Source of the DNA: an uncultured bacterium
GTDB lineage: Bacteria > Bacillota > Clostridia > Lachnospirales > Lachnospiraceae
Direction of reading: 5' to 3'
Length of the DNA: 46,398 nt
Assembly (NCBI GenBank): GCA_947381965.1
Contig: CANCXX010000037.1
Location: forward strand, 1-46,398
Below, piece by piece: positions 9,346 to 17,340 of this stretch (the first letter of the stretch is position 1; each line of letters begins with the position of its first letter). The notes beneath the pieces are model-generated. The model saw only the letters and a program-made list of their open reading frames with translations. It was not told where the DNA came from and did no database searches. Position numbers and translations under genes: made by a program.

Positions 9346-9374
9346 TTGACATCCTTAGTGTTAATTGTTATAAT
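9346..9374 (+). promoter_or_regulatory. consensus sigma-A promoter for the NlpC/P60 gene
   Basis: TTGACA (9346-9351) and TATAAT (9369-9374) match the vegetative consensus exactly with a 17-base spacer. Transcription should start near 9381, giving a leader of about 40 bases that carries a strong GGAGG site. This implies high, constitutive expression of the secreted hydrolase that follows, unless a repressor acts here. Confidence 0.85.
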
Positions 9375-9422
9375 AGCCATGTTGAATTGTAACAATTTTG
9401 TAATAACTTTGGAGGTTGAGTT

Positions 9423-10484
9423 TTGAAAAAACAAATGATTTGCGGGGTCTGTGTTCTTACATCGTTTATGCTTCTGGGAGAACCCCTTTCTGTTTATGCG
9501 GCAGAACTTAATGGGAAAGGTACACAGGTTACAACAGATAATACGGAAGACTTACTGACAGCAGGAGCAGGGAATTTATTTATTTCTCCCCTTACAAAAG
9601 TTGAATATGTGGAAATAGCAAAAAATGCAGAGGGTGCCTTATGGGGTTATACCCACCTGGGAATCTGTAATGTTTCGGAAAATAACTTAAATATCAGAAA
9701 GGAACCTGATGAATCAGGTAAATTGGTGGGCAAGCTGCCTAAGAATGCTGCATGTGAGATTATCAGCACAGAAAATGGATGGGCCTATATAAAATCAGGC
9801 AAGGTAGAAGGATATGTCAAAGAAGAATATCTGCTTACGGGTTTTGAAGCCAAGATGCGGGGGGAAGAGCTTGCATCGGCAATAGCGGTATCAACGGCAG
9901 ATGCCCTGAATATCAGGGAAGAGCCAAGCCTTGAGGCTGAAATTGTCACTCAGGTGGCAGCAGGAGAAATTCTTGACATTGTGGAGATACAGGATGATGG
10001 ATGGATAAGAGTTTATCTGGACGATGAAGAGGTTTATGTGTCTTCTGATTATGTGGAGGTAAAATCAGAATTAAATACAGCAGTCACTATGACAGAGCTT
10101 TTATATGGACAGGGAGTTTCTGATATAAGAGTGGATCTGTGTCAGTATGCCAAACAGTTTCTTGGCAATCCTTATGTGTGGGGAGGGACAAGCCTGACAA
10201 ATGGTGCAGATTGTTCAGGGTTTGTTCTTAGCGTATTTGCCAAGTATGGTGTTTCTCTTCCCAGAACATCCAGAGAACAGGCAACCAGAGGAACCAGAAT
10301 AGATGCTGATGACTTAAAGCCGGGAGATCTGGTCTTTTATGCCAAAGGCGGCACGATAAATCACGTGGCCATTTACATTGGCAGCGGACAGGTTATTCAC
10401 GCCAGCAGCCCCAAAACAGGTATAAAGATTTCTTCTTATAATTACAGGACACCTCATAAAATGGTCAGAATTTTATATGATTAA
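9423..10484 (+). CDS. secreted SH3-domain NlpC/P60 peptidoglycan hydrolase
   Basis: This 353-residue exported protein is probably a gamma-D-glutamyl-diamino-acid endopeptidase that cuts peptidoglycan stem peptides. An N-terminal signal peptide with a hydrophobic core ends at a VYAAE-type cleavage site near residue 27. Two bacterial SH3 domains follow (about 72-137 and 152-215), both with NIRKEP/NIREEP-type starts. The C-terminal NlpC/P60 domain has the catalytic Cys264 in GADCSGF, His314 in TINHVAIY and His326. The start is a TTG seven bases after GGAGG. An ATG at 9435 would lose the basic N-terminus. It is transcribed alone from a consensus promoter between ribF and rpsO. Confidence 0.92.
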   Translation: MKKQMICGVCVLTSFMLLGEPLSVYAAELNGKGTQVTTDNTEDLLTAGAGNLFISPLTKVEYVEIAKNAEGALWGYTHLGICNVSENNLNIRKEPDESGKLVGKLPKNAACEIISTENGWAYIKSGKVEGYVKEEYLLTGFEAKMRGEELASAIAVSTADALNIREEPSLEAEIVTQVAAGEILDIVEIQDDGWIRVYLDDEEVYVSSDYVEVKSELNTAVTMTELLYGQGVSDIRVDLCQYAKQFLGNPYVWGGTSLTNGADCSGFVLSVFAKYGVSLPRTSREQATRGTRIDADDLKPGDLVFYAKGGTINHVAIYIGSGQVIHASSPKTGIKISSYNYRTPHKMVRILYD

Positions 10485-10493
10485 AAATATTAC

Positions 10494-10522
10494 TTTACAT
10501 AGTATATAAGTTGTGCTATGAT
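10494..10522 (+). promoter_or_regulatory. sigma-A promoter for rpsO
   Basis: TTTACA (10494-10499) and TATGAT (10517-10522) are separated by 17 bases, a strong vegetative promoter located just after the NlpC/P60 stop codon. Transcription would begin near 10529 and produce a leader of roughly 80 bases ahead of rpsO. Confidence 0.7.
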
Positions 10523-10532
10523 TGGTAAATGT

Positions 10533-10596
10533 GAGGTCAGCCGTTGCCCGGAGTTCTGGACACTCCGACCAGCTCTTAGCATCTGGCGTTTAAAAA
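10533..10596 (+). promoter_or_regulatory. structured rpsO leader, candidate S15 autoregulatory site
   Basis: The leader contains a hairpin with stem CGGAGT/ACTCCG (about 10549-10567) and a second CCAG/CTGG pairing just downstream, ending near 10588 and close to the ribosome binding site. Ribosomal protein S15 represses its own synthesis through structured leaders in several bacterial groups. Whether this leader is such a site is inference from position and structure only. Confidence 0.4.
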
Positions 10597-10611
10597 TAAG
10601 GAGGAAGAAAG

Positions 10612-10878
10612 ATGATTTCTAAGGAAAAGAAAACAGCTATCATGAAAGAATATGCAAGGAGTGAAGGTGATACCGGTTCACCGGAGGTACAAATCGCTGT
10701 ATTATCCGCGAGAATCCAGGAACTTACCGAACACCTGAAGGTTCATCCGAAGGATAATCATTCCAGACGTGGTATGTTTAAAATGGTAGGTCAGAGACGT
10801 GGTCTTCTTAATTATCTTAAAGATAAGGATATTGAAAGATACCGTGCTTTGATTGAAAAACTGGGACTTAGAAAGTAA
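10612..10878 (+). CDS. rpsO: 30S ribosomal protein S15
   Basis: S15 is a primary 16S rRNA binding protein in the platform of the small subunit. The 88-residue product matches the family end to end: [23 protein letters not shown] near residues 22-44, then [22 protein letters not shown] and a C-terminal [11 protein letters not shown]. An AGGAGGAAG site precedes the ATG. It has its own promoter and structured leader and sits next to pnp, as in many bacteria. The spacer to pnp contains a terminator-like hairpin. Confidence 0.98.
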   Translation: MISKEKKTAIMKEYARSEGDTGSPEVQIAVLSARIQELTEHLKVHPKDNHSRRGMFKMVGQRRGLLNYLKDKDIERYRALIEKLGLRK

Positions 10879-11056
10879 CCATGTCATGCGAAGCCTGATA
10901 TGGCAGACCGCATGGCCATCCATATTGTACAAGCCAAAAAGTTTTAGGCAGACTGTCATTTATGCAGCATAGGAAACGACAAATGTGTTTGTTTTGTGGG
11001 AGCGCATGTGCCTGCCTTGTAAATCAAAGACTTGTATATAAAAGAGGGTAGTTTTA

Positions 11057-11086
11057 GGCGGAGCAAATTTAATGCTCCGTCTTTTT
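11057..11086 (+). terminator. rpsO terminator or pnp attenuator
   Basis: A stem of nine pairs (GGCGGAGCA with TGCTCCGTC, one G-T pair) around a 7-base loop is followed by a T run at 11082-11086. It stands at the end of the 265-base rpsO-pnp spacer and only 57 bases before pnp. I see no good promoter between the hairpin and pnp, so pnp is probably reached by read-through. The rest of the spacer shows no gene. Confidence 0.75.
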
Positions 11087-11143
11087 ATATCATGTAGCCG
11101 CCTGTCCAAAAGCGGCTGGTAAGAGTAGAAAAGGAGAGAGATT

Positions 11144-13234
11144 ATGTACAAGACATTTAAAATGGAACTTGCAGGCCGTACACTCAGCGTTGATATTGAC
11201 AGGGTGGGAAAGCAGGCAAACGGATGTGCGTTTATGCACTATGGCGATACCACGGTATTGTCTACTGCAACGGCATCGGACAAACCCAGAGAAGGGATTG
11301 ATTTTTTCCCTTTAAGTGTAGAATATGAGGAAAAATTATATGCGGTAGGAAAGATACCGGGAGGATTTAACAAAAGGGAAGGAAAGGCATCCGAAAATGC
11401 TATTCTGACAAGCCGCGTGATAGACAGACCTATGCGTCCGCTGTTTCCTAAGGATTACAGAAATGATGTTACTTTAAACAATATGGTAATGAGCGTTGAT
11501 CCCGACTGTCGGCCGGAGCTGGTGGCCATGCTGGGAGCTGCCATAGCGACCTGTATTTCGGACATTCCTTTTGACGGTCCCTGTGCCATGACCCAGATTG
11601 GCATGCTGGATGGGGAATTTATTGTTAACCCGTCCCAGGAGCAGTGGAAAAATGGCGATTTGAATCTGACAGTTGCTTCTACCAAAGAAAAAGTCATTAT
11701 GATTGAGGCAGGCGCCAATGAGGTACCGGAAGAGAAAATGATCGAGGCAATCTATAAGGCACATGAAATCAATCAGACAATCATTGCTTTTATAAATCAG
11801 ATTATGGCAGAGGCAGGCAAGAAAAAACATGAATATACAAGCTGTGCGGTGCCGGAAGAACTGTTTACCGCAATTAAGGAAATTGTGCCTCCTGCAGAAA
11901 TGGAGGAAGCAGTATTTACCGATGAAAAGCAGGTTCGTGAAGAAAATATTAAAAATATAACCGAAAAACTGGAAGAGGCTTTTGCAGAAAATGAAGAATG
12001 GCTTTTGCTTCTGGGAGAGGCAATTTACCAGTATGAAAAGAAAACGGTTCGTAAAATGATTTTAAAGGATCATAAGCGTCCTGATGGCCGTGAAATTACC
12101 CAGATACGTCCTCTTGCAGCAGAAGTGGATATTATTCCGAGAGTACATGGTTCGGCTATGTTTACCAGGGGACAGACACAGATTTGCAATGTCTGCACAT
12201 TGGCGCCTTTATCTGACCAGCAGAAAATTGATGGATTGGATGAAAACGAAGTAAGTAAACGTTATATGCATCACTATAATTTCCCTTCCTATTCTGTAGG
12301 GGAAACAAAACCTTCAAGAGGACCGGGGAGAAGGGAAATAGGACATGGGGCACTGGCAGAGCGGGCATTGGTGCCTGTGCTTCCTTCGGAAGAGGAATTT
12401 CCTTATGCAATTCGGACGGTTTCCGAAACTTTTGAGTCCAATGGCTCTACTTCTATGGCATCTACCTGTGCATCCTGCATGTCGCTGATGGCGGCAGGTG
12501 TGCCTATAAAGAAGATGGTGGCAGGGATTTCCTGCGGTTTGGTAACAGGTGAAACAGATGAAGACTTTGTTCTTCTAACCGACATCCAGGGGCTGGAAGA
12601 TTTCTTTGGCGATATGGATTTTAAGGTAACCGGAACCACAGAAGGCATTACGGCTATTCAGATGGATATTAAAATCCATGGGCTTACCAGACCCATTGTG
12701 GAAGGCGCTATTGAAAGATGCCGGCAGGCAAGGCTATTTATCATGGATAATTGTATGAAAAAAGCAATTGCAGCTCCCAGACCGGAAGTAGGACCTTATG
12801 CGCCTAAAATTATTTCTATTCAGATAGACCCTGAAAAGATTGGGGATGTAGTTGGACAGAGAGGAAAGACGATCAATGAGATAATTGCCCGTACTGGCGT
12901 TAAGATTGATATTACAGATGATGGAAATGTGTCTGTATGCGGTACCGATGCGGTGATGATGGATAAGGCTGTTGAATACATTAAGACAATTGTGACAGAT
13001 TACCAGGAAGGACAAATTTTCCAGGGAATTGTAGTTAGCATTAAGGAATTCGGCGCATTCATAGAATTTGCGCCTGGCAAGGAAGGAATGGTTCATATTT
13101 CCAAGATTGCCAGAGAGAGAATAAACCGTGTGGAAGATGTGCTTACTCTTGGCGATAAAGTGACGGTTGTCTGCCTTGGTAAGGATAAGATGGGAAGAAT
13201 GAGTTTTTCCATGAAGGATGTGGCACAGAAATAA
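11144..13234 (+). CDS. pnp: polyribonucleotide nucleotidyltransferase (PNPase)
   Basis: PNPase degrades RNA from the 3' end using phosphate and can add nucleotides in reverse. It works in mRNA turnover. The 696-residue product has the complete family architecture: a first RNase PH domain, an all-helical linker, a second RNase PH domain with RVHGSAMFTRGQTQ and the active-site region ESNGSTSMASTCAS, a KH domain with GDVVGQRGKTINEI near residue 568, and a C-terminal S1 domain starting at the GQIFQGIVVSIKEFG segment. A GGAGAGAG site precedes the ATG. A strong terminator follows at 13246-13274. Confidence 0.97.
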   Translation: MYKTFKMELAGRTLSVDIDRVGKQANGCAFMHYGDTTVLSTATASDKPREGIDFFPLSVEYEEKLYAVGKIPGGFNKREGKASENAILTSRVIDRPMRPLFPKDYRNDVTLNNMVMSVDPDCRPELVAMLGAAIATCISDIPFDGPCAMTQIGMLDGEFIVNPSQEQWKNGDLNLTVASTKEKVIMIEAGANEVPEEKMIEAIYKAHEINQTIIAFINQIMAEAGKKKHEYTSCAVPEELFTAIKEIVPPAEMEEAVFTDEKQVREENIKNITEKLEEAFAENEEWLLLLGEAIYQYEKKTVRKMILKDHKRPDGREITQIRPLAAEVDIIPRVHGSAMFTRGQTQICNVCTLAPLSDQQKIDGLDENEVSKRYMHHYNFPSYSVGETKPSRGPGRREIGHGALAERALVPVLPSEEEFPYAIRTVSETFESNGSTSMASTCASCMSLMAAGVPIKKMVAGISCGLVTGETDEDFVLLTDIQGLEDFFGDMDFKVTGTTEGITAIQMDIKIHGLTRPIVEGAIERCRQARLFIMDNCMKKAIAAPRPEVGPYAPKIISIQIDPEKIGDVVGQRGKTINEIIARTGVKIDITDDGNVSVCGTDAVMMDKAVEYIKTIVTDYQEGQIFQGIVVSIKEFGAFIEFAPGKEGMVHISKIARERINRVEDVLTLGDKVTVVCLGKDKMGRMSFSMKDVAQK

Positions 13235-13245
13235 ATACAAAAAGG

Positions 13246-13274
13246 AAAAAGCAGGCGATAAGCCTGCTTTTTTT
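13246..13274 (+). terminator. intrinsic terminator of pnp
   Basis: The stem GCAGGC/GCCTGC (13251-13256 and 13262-13267) with a 5-base loop is extended by A-T pairs on both sides and ends in seven Ts at 13268-13274. It lies 12 bases after the pnp stop and separates pnp from the sporulation operon. Confidence 0.92.
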
Positions 13275-13305
13275 GTACACTTTTAAAATAAAAATTAACT
13301 TATTG

Positions 13306-13333
13306 GAATAACCTGGACAAAGCATCATATATT
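13306..13333 (+). promoter_or_regulatory. sigma-E-like promoter for the spoIIIA operon
   Basis: GAATAAC (13306-13312) and CATATATT (13326-13333) are separated by 13 bases. The -10 element resembles the mother-cell sigma-E consensus CATACAnT, and the -35 contains the ATA core. In Bacillus subtilis the spoIIIA operon is transcribed by sigma-E. Position just upstream of spoIIIAA and the lack of a sigma-A match support this, but such short motifs occur by chance in AT-rich spacers. Confidence 0.45.
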
Positions 13334-13352
13334 GGGATAAGGGGTGAAGGTG

Positions 13353-14309
13353 ATGACAAAGAGAGAAGAAATTTTACGGATATTTCCGGATAATATGAAA
13401 AGCCGATGGGACCAGGCATTGCTGCGGGCGGATAAACTGCAGGAAATCCGTCTGGGTGTGGGACAGCCAGTAAGACTTATTTATTCCGGGGAAGAGAAAT
13501 TTTTGTCCGGAAGAGGAGTTTTGTGTACGGACATCCGTGATTCCTGGTATTTGACGGAAAAAGAAATGGACGAAATCATAAGAAATATATGCAGATATTC
13601 CATGTATGCTTTTGAAAGTGAAATCAGACAGGGATTTCTTACGGTTCCGGGAGGACACAGAGTGGGAATGGCCGGACAGGTTGTTTTAAATGAAGATGGA
13701 GCTATCAGAAACATTACACATATCCGTTTTTTGAATATAAGAATTTCCCATGAAATTATTGGGGCGGCAACTGAAGCTATGCCTTACTTGTACGAAAACG
13801 ACCGTTTTTTAAATACCCTTCTGGTTTCCCCTCCTGGGTGTGGAAAAACTACCTTGCTGCGGGATATTGTAAGACAAGTGTCGGAGGGAAATCCTTATGG
13901 GACGGGCAGGCAGGTGGGGGTAGTGGACGAGCGGTCGGAAATTGCAGGGAGTTTTATGGGAATTCCGCAAAACCGGGTGGGAATCCGTACAGATGTGCTG
14001 GATGGCTGCCCTAAAGTGCAGGGAATGATGCTCCTTATGCGTTCTATGGCTCCTGCAGTTGTGGCAGTGGATGAAATAGGCGGATATGAGGATATGAAGG
14101 CGATTTTAAGTGTACTGCAGTGCGGCAGCAGTGTGGCAGCCACAATACATGGCAATTCCATGGAGGATGTGTCTAAGCGCATAAGGACAGGGCAAAAGTT
14201 TTTTGAAAGATATCTTTTTTTGGAAAAAGAGCAGGGGGTCTGCCAGATTAGAGAAATTCTGGACAGAGATGGAAAAAGGGTACATAAGGGTAGATTATGG
14301 AAAAACTAA
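13353..14309 (+). CDS. spoIIIAA: stage III sporulation protein AA (ATPase)
   Basis: SpoIIIAA is the secretion-ATPase-like protein of the SpoIIIA-SpoIIQ channel that links mother cell and forespore during engulfment. The product of 318 residues has a Walker A motif PPGCGKTTLLRDI, a VVDERSEIAG segment and the Walker B region PAVVAVDEIGGYED, followed by the ATIHG segment. GTG codons at 13344 and 13350 are in frame, but the AAGGGGTGA site (13339-13347) is best placed for the ATG at 13353. It overlaps spoIIIAB by 13 bases. First gene of a complete AA to AH operon. Confidence 0.93.
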   Translation: MTKREEILRIFPDNMKSRWDQALLRADKLQEIRLGVGQPVRLIYSGEEKFLSGRGVLCTDIRDSWYLTEKEMDEIIRNICRYSMYAFESEIRQGFLTVPGGHRVGMAGQVVLNEDGAIRNITHIRFLNIRISHEIIGAATEAMPYLYENDRFLNTLLVSPPGCGKTTLLRDIVRQVSEGNPYGTGRQVGVVDERSEIAGSFMGIPQNRVGIRTDVLDGCPKVQGMMLLMRSMAPAVVAVDEIGGYEDMKAILSVLQCGSSVAATIHGNSMEDVSKRIRTGQKFFERYLFLEKEQGVCQIREILDRDGKRVHKGRLWKN

Positions 14310-14812
14310 TGGGATGTGTATTTGTGATAATGGGATGCGCCGGATTTGCGGGAAGCCATTGCAGGGAGACAGAGGTACGGTTACAAATGTTGAAACAGAT
14401 AAGAAGCATTTATGAGGATATGAAATATTATATTAGCTACCAAAAGGCTGCCATTCCGGAAGCTTTGTGGAGAATATCTCAAAAGATAGAAGAACCTTTT
14501 GCAGGAATTTTTCTGGATATTTATCAGAGGACTTATGAATATGGAGAGGATTTAATTCTTATATGGATGCAGCAGATGGAAAAAGCGCTGAAAAACTCAC
14601 CTCTCACAAAAAAGGAGAAAAAGCTGGTTTATGATTTTGCCTCCTGTCTTGGCTATATGGAGGAAGCTGCACAGGCAGGGGCGCTTGATGAACTGCAAAG
14701 AGAGGTAAATTTGCAGATTACGGAGCTGGAAAGGGATAAAAAGAGCAAGAATAAAATAATCATGAGCTTTGGGGTGGCGGCGGGCATACTGATATCCATT
14801 CTGCTCCTGTAG
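14297..14812 (+). CDS. spoIIIAB: stage III sporulation protein AB
   Basis: SpoIIIAB is a small membrane-associated component of the SpoIIIA complex, distantly related to type II secretion GspF-like proteins. The 171-residue product has hydrophobic segments at both ends (N-terminal GCVFVIMGCAGFAG and C-terminal VAAGILISILLL) enclosing a helical cytoplasmic region. An AAGGG site lies 6 bases before the ATG. It overlaps the end of spoIIIAA by 13 bases and is followed by spoIIIAC. Confidence 0.9.
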   Translation: MEKLMGCVFVIMGCAGFAGSHCRETEVRLQMLKQIRSIYEDMKYYISYQKAAIPEALWRISQKIEEPFAGIFLDIYQRTYEYGEDLILIWMQQMEKALKNSPLTKKEKKLVYDFASCLGYMEEAAQAGALDELQREVNLQITELERDKKSKNKIIMSFGVAAGILISILLL

Positions 14813-14841
14813 CTTTAAAAGTATCGCAGGAAGGGACAACA

Positions 14842-15036
14842 ATGGAAATCAATCTGATTTTTAAGATAGCGGCAGTGGGAATATTGATAACGATTTTGGG
14901 GCAGATATTAAAACACAGTGGAAGAGAAGAACATGCTTTTCTTATCAGCCTGGCGGGATTAATTCTGGTACTGACATGGATACTTCCCTATATTTACGAT
15001 TTGTTCATTATGATTCAGGATTTATTCAGCATTTGA
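14842..15036 (+). CDS. spoIIIAC: stage III sporulation protein AC
   Basis: This 64-residue integral membrane protein has the usual family length and is almost entirely two hydrophobic helices, with KHSGREEHAF between them. SpoIIIAC belongs to the SpoIIIA channel that keeps the engulfed forespore active. A GGAAGGGA site precedes the ATG, and gene order (AB-AC-AD) confirms the assignment. Confidence 0.93.
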   Translation: MEINLIFKIAAVGILITILGQILKHSGREEHAFLISLAGLILVLTWILPYIYDLFIMIQDLFSI

Positions 15037-15121
15037 AAGCCGGGCCATATAGACGGATGGCTAAAAGCTGCCAGTTTATACCAAACTGCAGGTGAAGGTC
15101 TGGGGATATGGGGAGGTCAAA

Positions 15122-15508
15122 ATGGAAATTATTAAAATAGGGCTCCTGGGGGTGGCAGGAGCAATGCTTGCTCTGCAGTTTAGGAGTAACCGGCCAGAGT
15201 ATGGCTTATATTTGGGAGCTGCAATTTGTCTGATAATTTTCACATTTTCGGTAAATGGACTGAAAATGCTTCTTGAAAGGATGGAGGGGCTTTTCTCCTA
15301 TTTAAATGGAAATAATGAGTATCTGGGACTGTTGCTTAAAGCAGTAGGGATTACATATGTCTGTGAGTTTTGTGCATCTATCTGCCGTGATGCGGGCTAT
15401 GGGGCAGTGGCAGGACAGATAGAAATATTTGGGAAACTGTCAGTGCTGCTTATGGGACTTCCTGTTCTTGCAGCTGTAATTGAAAATATTAATGTTATAG
15501 CAGGATGA
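15122..15508 (+). CDS. spoIIIAD: stage III sporulation protein AD
   Basis: SpoIIIAD is a polytopic membrane protein of the SpoIIIA complex, related to AC. The start at 15122 gives 128 residues beginning MEIIKIGLLGVAG, the usual family start, with GGGAGG six bases upstream. The frame is open back to 15092, but those residues are unlike the family. Hydrophobic helices dominate, with a conserved CEFCASICRDAGY segment in the middle. It ends before the spoIIIAE start chosen here. Confidence 0.92.
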   Translation: MEIIKIGLLGVAGAMLALQFRSNRPEYGLYLGAAICLIIFTFSVNGLKMLLERMEGLFSYLNGNNEYLGLLLKAVGITYVCEFCASICRDAGYGAVAGQIEIFGKLSVLLMGLPVLAAVIENINVIAG

Positions 15509-15540
15509 CAGTAAAACTGGCGGTATGCGGGGGAGTGGCA

Positions 15541-16701
15541 ATGAAAAAAAAGTGGAAAGGGGTACTATTCCTGCTGGGAATAACTATGTGCTTTTTCCTG
15601 CCTGCCATGAAAGTACAGGCAGAGGAGGAAATGCCGGTAAATGATTTTGAATATATTGATAAATGGCTTTCCTCTTATGACATGAGCTCTGTCAATGAAG
15701 GAATGGAAGAACTTTTTCCAGGAATAAATATTGATGCTGACGGTTTTTTAAAAATGATATTGAAGGGGAAAGCGACAGAAGCCTTCCAGGTTTTTTTCAG
15801 GCAGATAAAAAGCGCATTGACAGAGGAACTTTCAGGGGTAAGGCATATTCTTGTATATATTCTGGTTCTTGGAATAGCGTCAGCGCTTTTTGCGGAGTTT
15901 TCCGACCTTTTTTCAGGACAACAGATTGCCCAGGCAGGATTTTACTTTTTATATCTGTTTTTGATGGTGGTGATGACAAAGGTATTTGTTTTTGTGGCAG
16001 GTGTTGCGCATACATGTATAGAAAATATTGTTTTATTTATAAAACTGTTTATACCTACATATTTTATTGCGGTAGGGGCAGCCCAGGGAGCCGGAGCTGC
16101 GGTGTATTACTATCAGCTAATGCTGGTAATTGCTTATCTGGTAGAAAGTTTTCTGAATACAGTGCTTTTGCCCTTTATTTACAGCTATGTACTGATTGCG
16201 CTGTTAAACGGCCTGTGGGCGGAAGAAAAGCTGTCCCTTTTATTGGAATTTATTGAAAAGGGAATTGGGTTTGCCTTAAAAGCTTCTATGGGAGCTGTTA
16301 CGGGTTTGAGTCTTGTACAGGCTGTTATTGTTCCGGCGGCATCCCGTTTAAAAATCTCTGCCATGCGGAAAGCGGTTTCAGCCATACCAGGCATAGGCGG
16401 TGTAGCCGAAGGCGTAACGGAACTGATGTTAGGGTCGGCCGTTTTAATCAAAAACAGCATGGGAGTTTTGCTCTTGGTAATATTGCTTGGTGTCTGCCTT
16501 GTTCCGGTTTTAAAGATACTCATTATTACGGGGACTGTGAAATTAGGGGCTGCAGTTAGTGGAATTGTAAGCGACAAAAGGATTTCCAGCTGTGCCGATC
16601 AGGTAGGAAAAGGATGCTTTCTTCTTTTGCGGTGTGTGTTTACATCAGCAGCTTTGTTTATTATTGTGGTTGCGGTAGTATCTTATACCGTTTCAGCTTA
16701 A
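15541..16701 (+). CDS. spoIIIAE: stage III sporulation protein AE
   Basis: SpoIIIAE is the largest membrane component of the SpoIIIA complex. With the ATG at 15541 the product is 386 residues: a signal-like N-terminus (KKKWKGVLFLLGI, cleavage region near VQAEEE), a soluble acidic stretch, then at least six hydrophobic helices from about residue 95 onward. The GGGGGAG site stands at proper distance for this ATG. An in-frame ATG at 15505 would overlap spoIIIAD by four bases and add 12 residues ahead of the signal sequence, so it is less likely. Confidence 0.92.
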   Translation: MKKKWKGVLFLLGITMCFFLPAMKVQAEEEMPVNDFEYIDKWLSSYDMSSVNEGMEELFPGINIDADGFLKMILKGKATEAFQVFFRQIKSALTEELSGVRHILVYILVLGIASALFAEFSDLFSGQQIAQAGFYFLYLFLMVVMTKVFVFVAGVAHTCIENIVLFIKLFIPTYFIAVGAAQGAGAAVYYYQLMLVIAYLVESFLNTVLLPFIYSYVLIALLNGLWAEEKLSLLLEFIEKGIGFALKASMGAVTGLSLVQAVIVPAASRLKISAMRKAVSAIPGIGGVAEGVTELMLGSAVLIKNSMGVLLLVILLGVCLVPVLKILIITGTVKLGAAVSGIVSDKRISSCADQVGKGCFLLLRCVFTSAALFIIVVAVVSYTVSA

Positions 16702-16721
16702 ACTTCCGGGAGGGTGGCCGA

Positions 16722-17294
16722 ATGATTTCTGTTATCAGGGAAGTATGTATATTTATGATTATCGCTCAGGCGGTTCTTTATTTTGTGCCGGGCAGTTCTT
16801 ATATGAAATATGTAAGAATACTGGCAGGCATTATGGTTATTCTAAAAATAACAGAACCATTTTTCGGTCTGCTTATGGACGATGGGCAGAAACAGGAAAT
16901 ACAAAGCCGGGTGGAAATGCTGGAAAAAGCAATAAATGAAAGCCGGGGAGAACTACAGCTTGAGGAAAACTACATAAACATATATGAGGAAATTGGGGAT
17001 GAACTGAAAATGCGGCTGGCAGAATGCGACTCCAGATATGAAATTGTCAGTGTGGACATAAGGGGATGGATAAGCCAGGGGGAAGAAAAACCACAATTTG
17101 ATGCAGGAAGAGAAAAGATAATTATAACGCTTATGGAAAGGAAAAAAAATGGAGAGGAACTAATTCAGATAGCGCCCATACATTTGGATGATAATAAAGG
17201 AGGGGAGTGGCAAAAGGAGGAAAGCGGGCTGAAGGAACTTTATGGGAAATGTATCGGAGTGGACGCTGAACGGATTGAAATCAGAATGAAATAA
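16722..17294 (+). CDS. spoIIIAF: stage III sporulation protein AF
   Basis: SpoIIIAF has two N-terminal membrane helices (about residues 5-50, including YVRILAGIMVILKI) and a soluble C-terminal domain of about 130 residues with charged helices, the family layout. The ATG at 16722 follows a strong GGGAGGGTGG site. The reading frame is open upstream into spoIIIAE, but that part is out of frame with a real gene. 190 residues is close to the usual size. Confidence 0.9.
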   Translation: MISVIREVCIFMIIAQAVLYFVPGSSYMKYVRILAGIMVILKITEPFFGLLMDDGQKQEIQSRVEMLEKAINESRGELQLEENYINIYEEIGDELKMRLAECDSRYEIVSVDIRGWISQGEEKPQFDAGREKIIITLMERKKNGEELIQIAPIHLDDNKGGEWQKEESGLKELYGKCIGVDAERIEIRMK

Positions 17295-17340
17295 ATTTTT
17301 TGCAGTCCCTGATTGGGAGAAGGAAAAACGGAGGCTGTAT

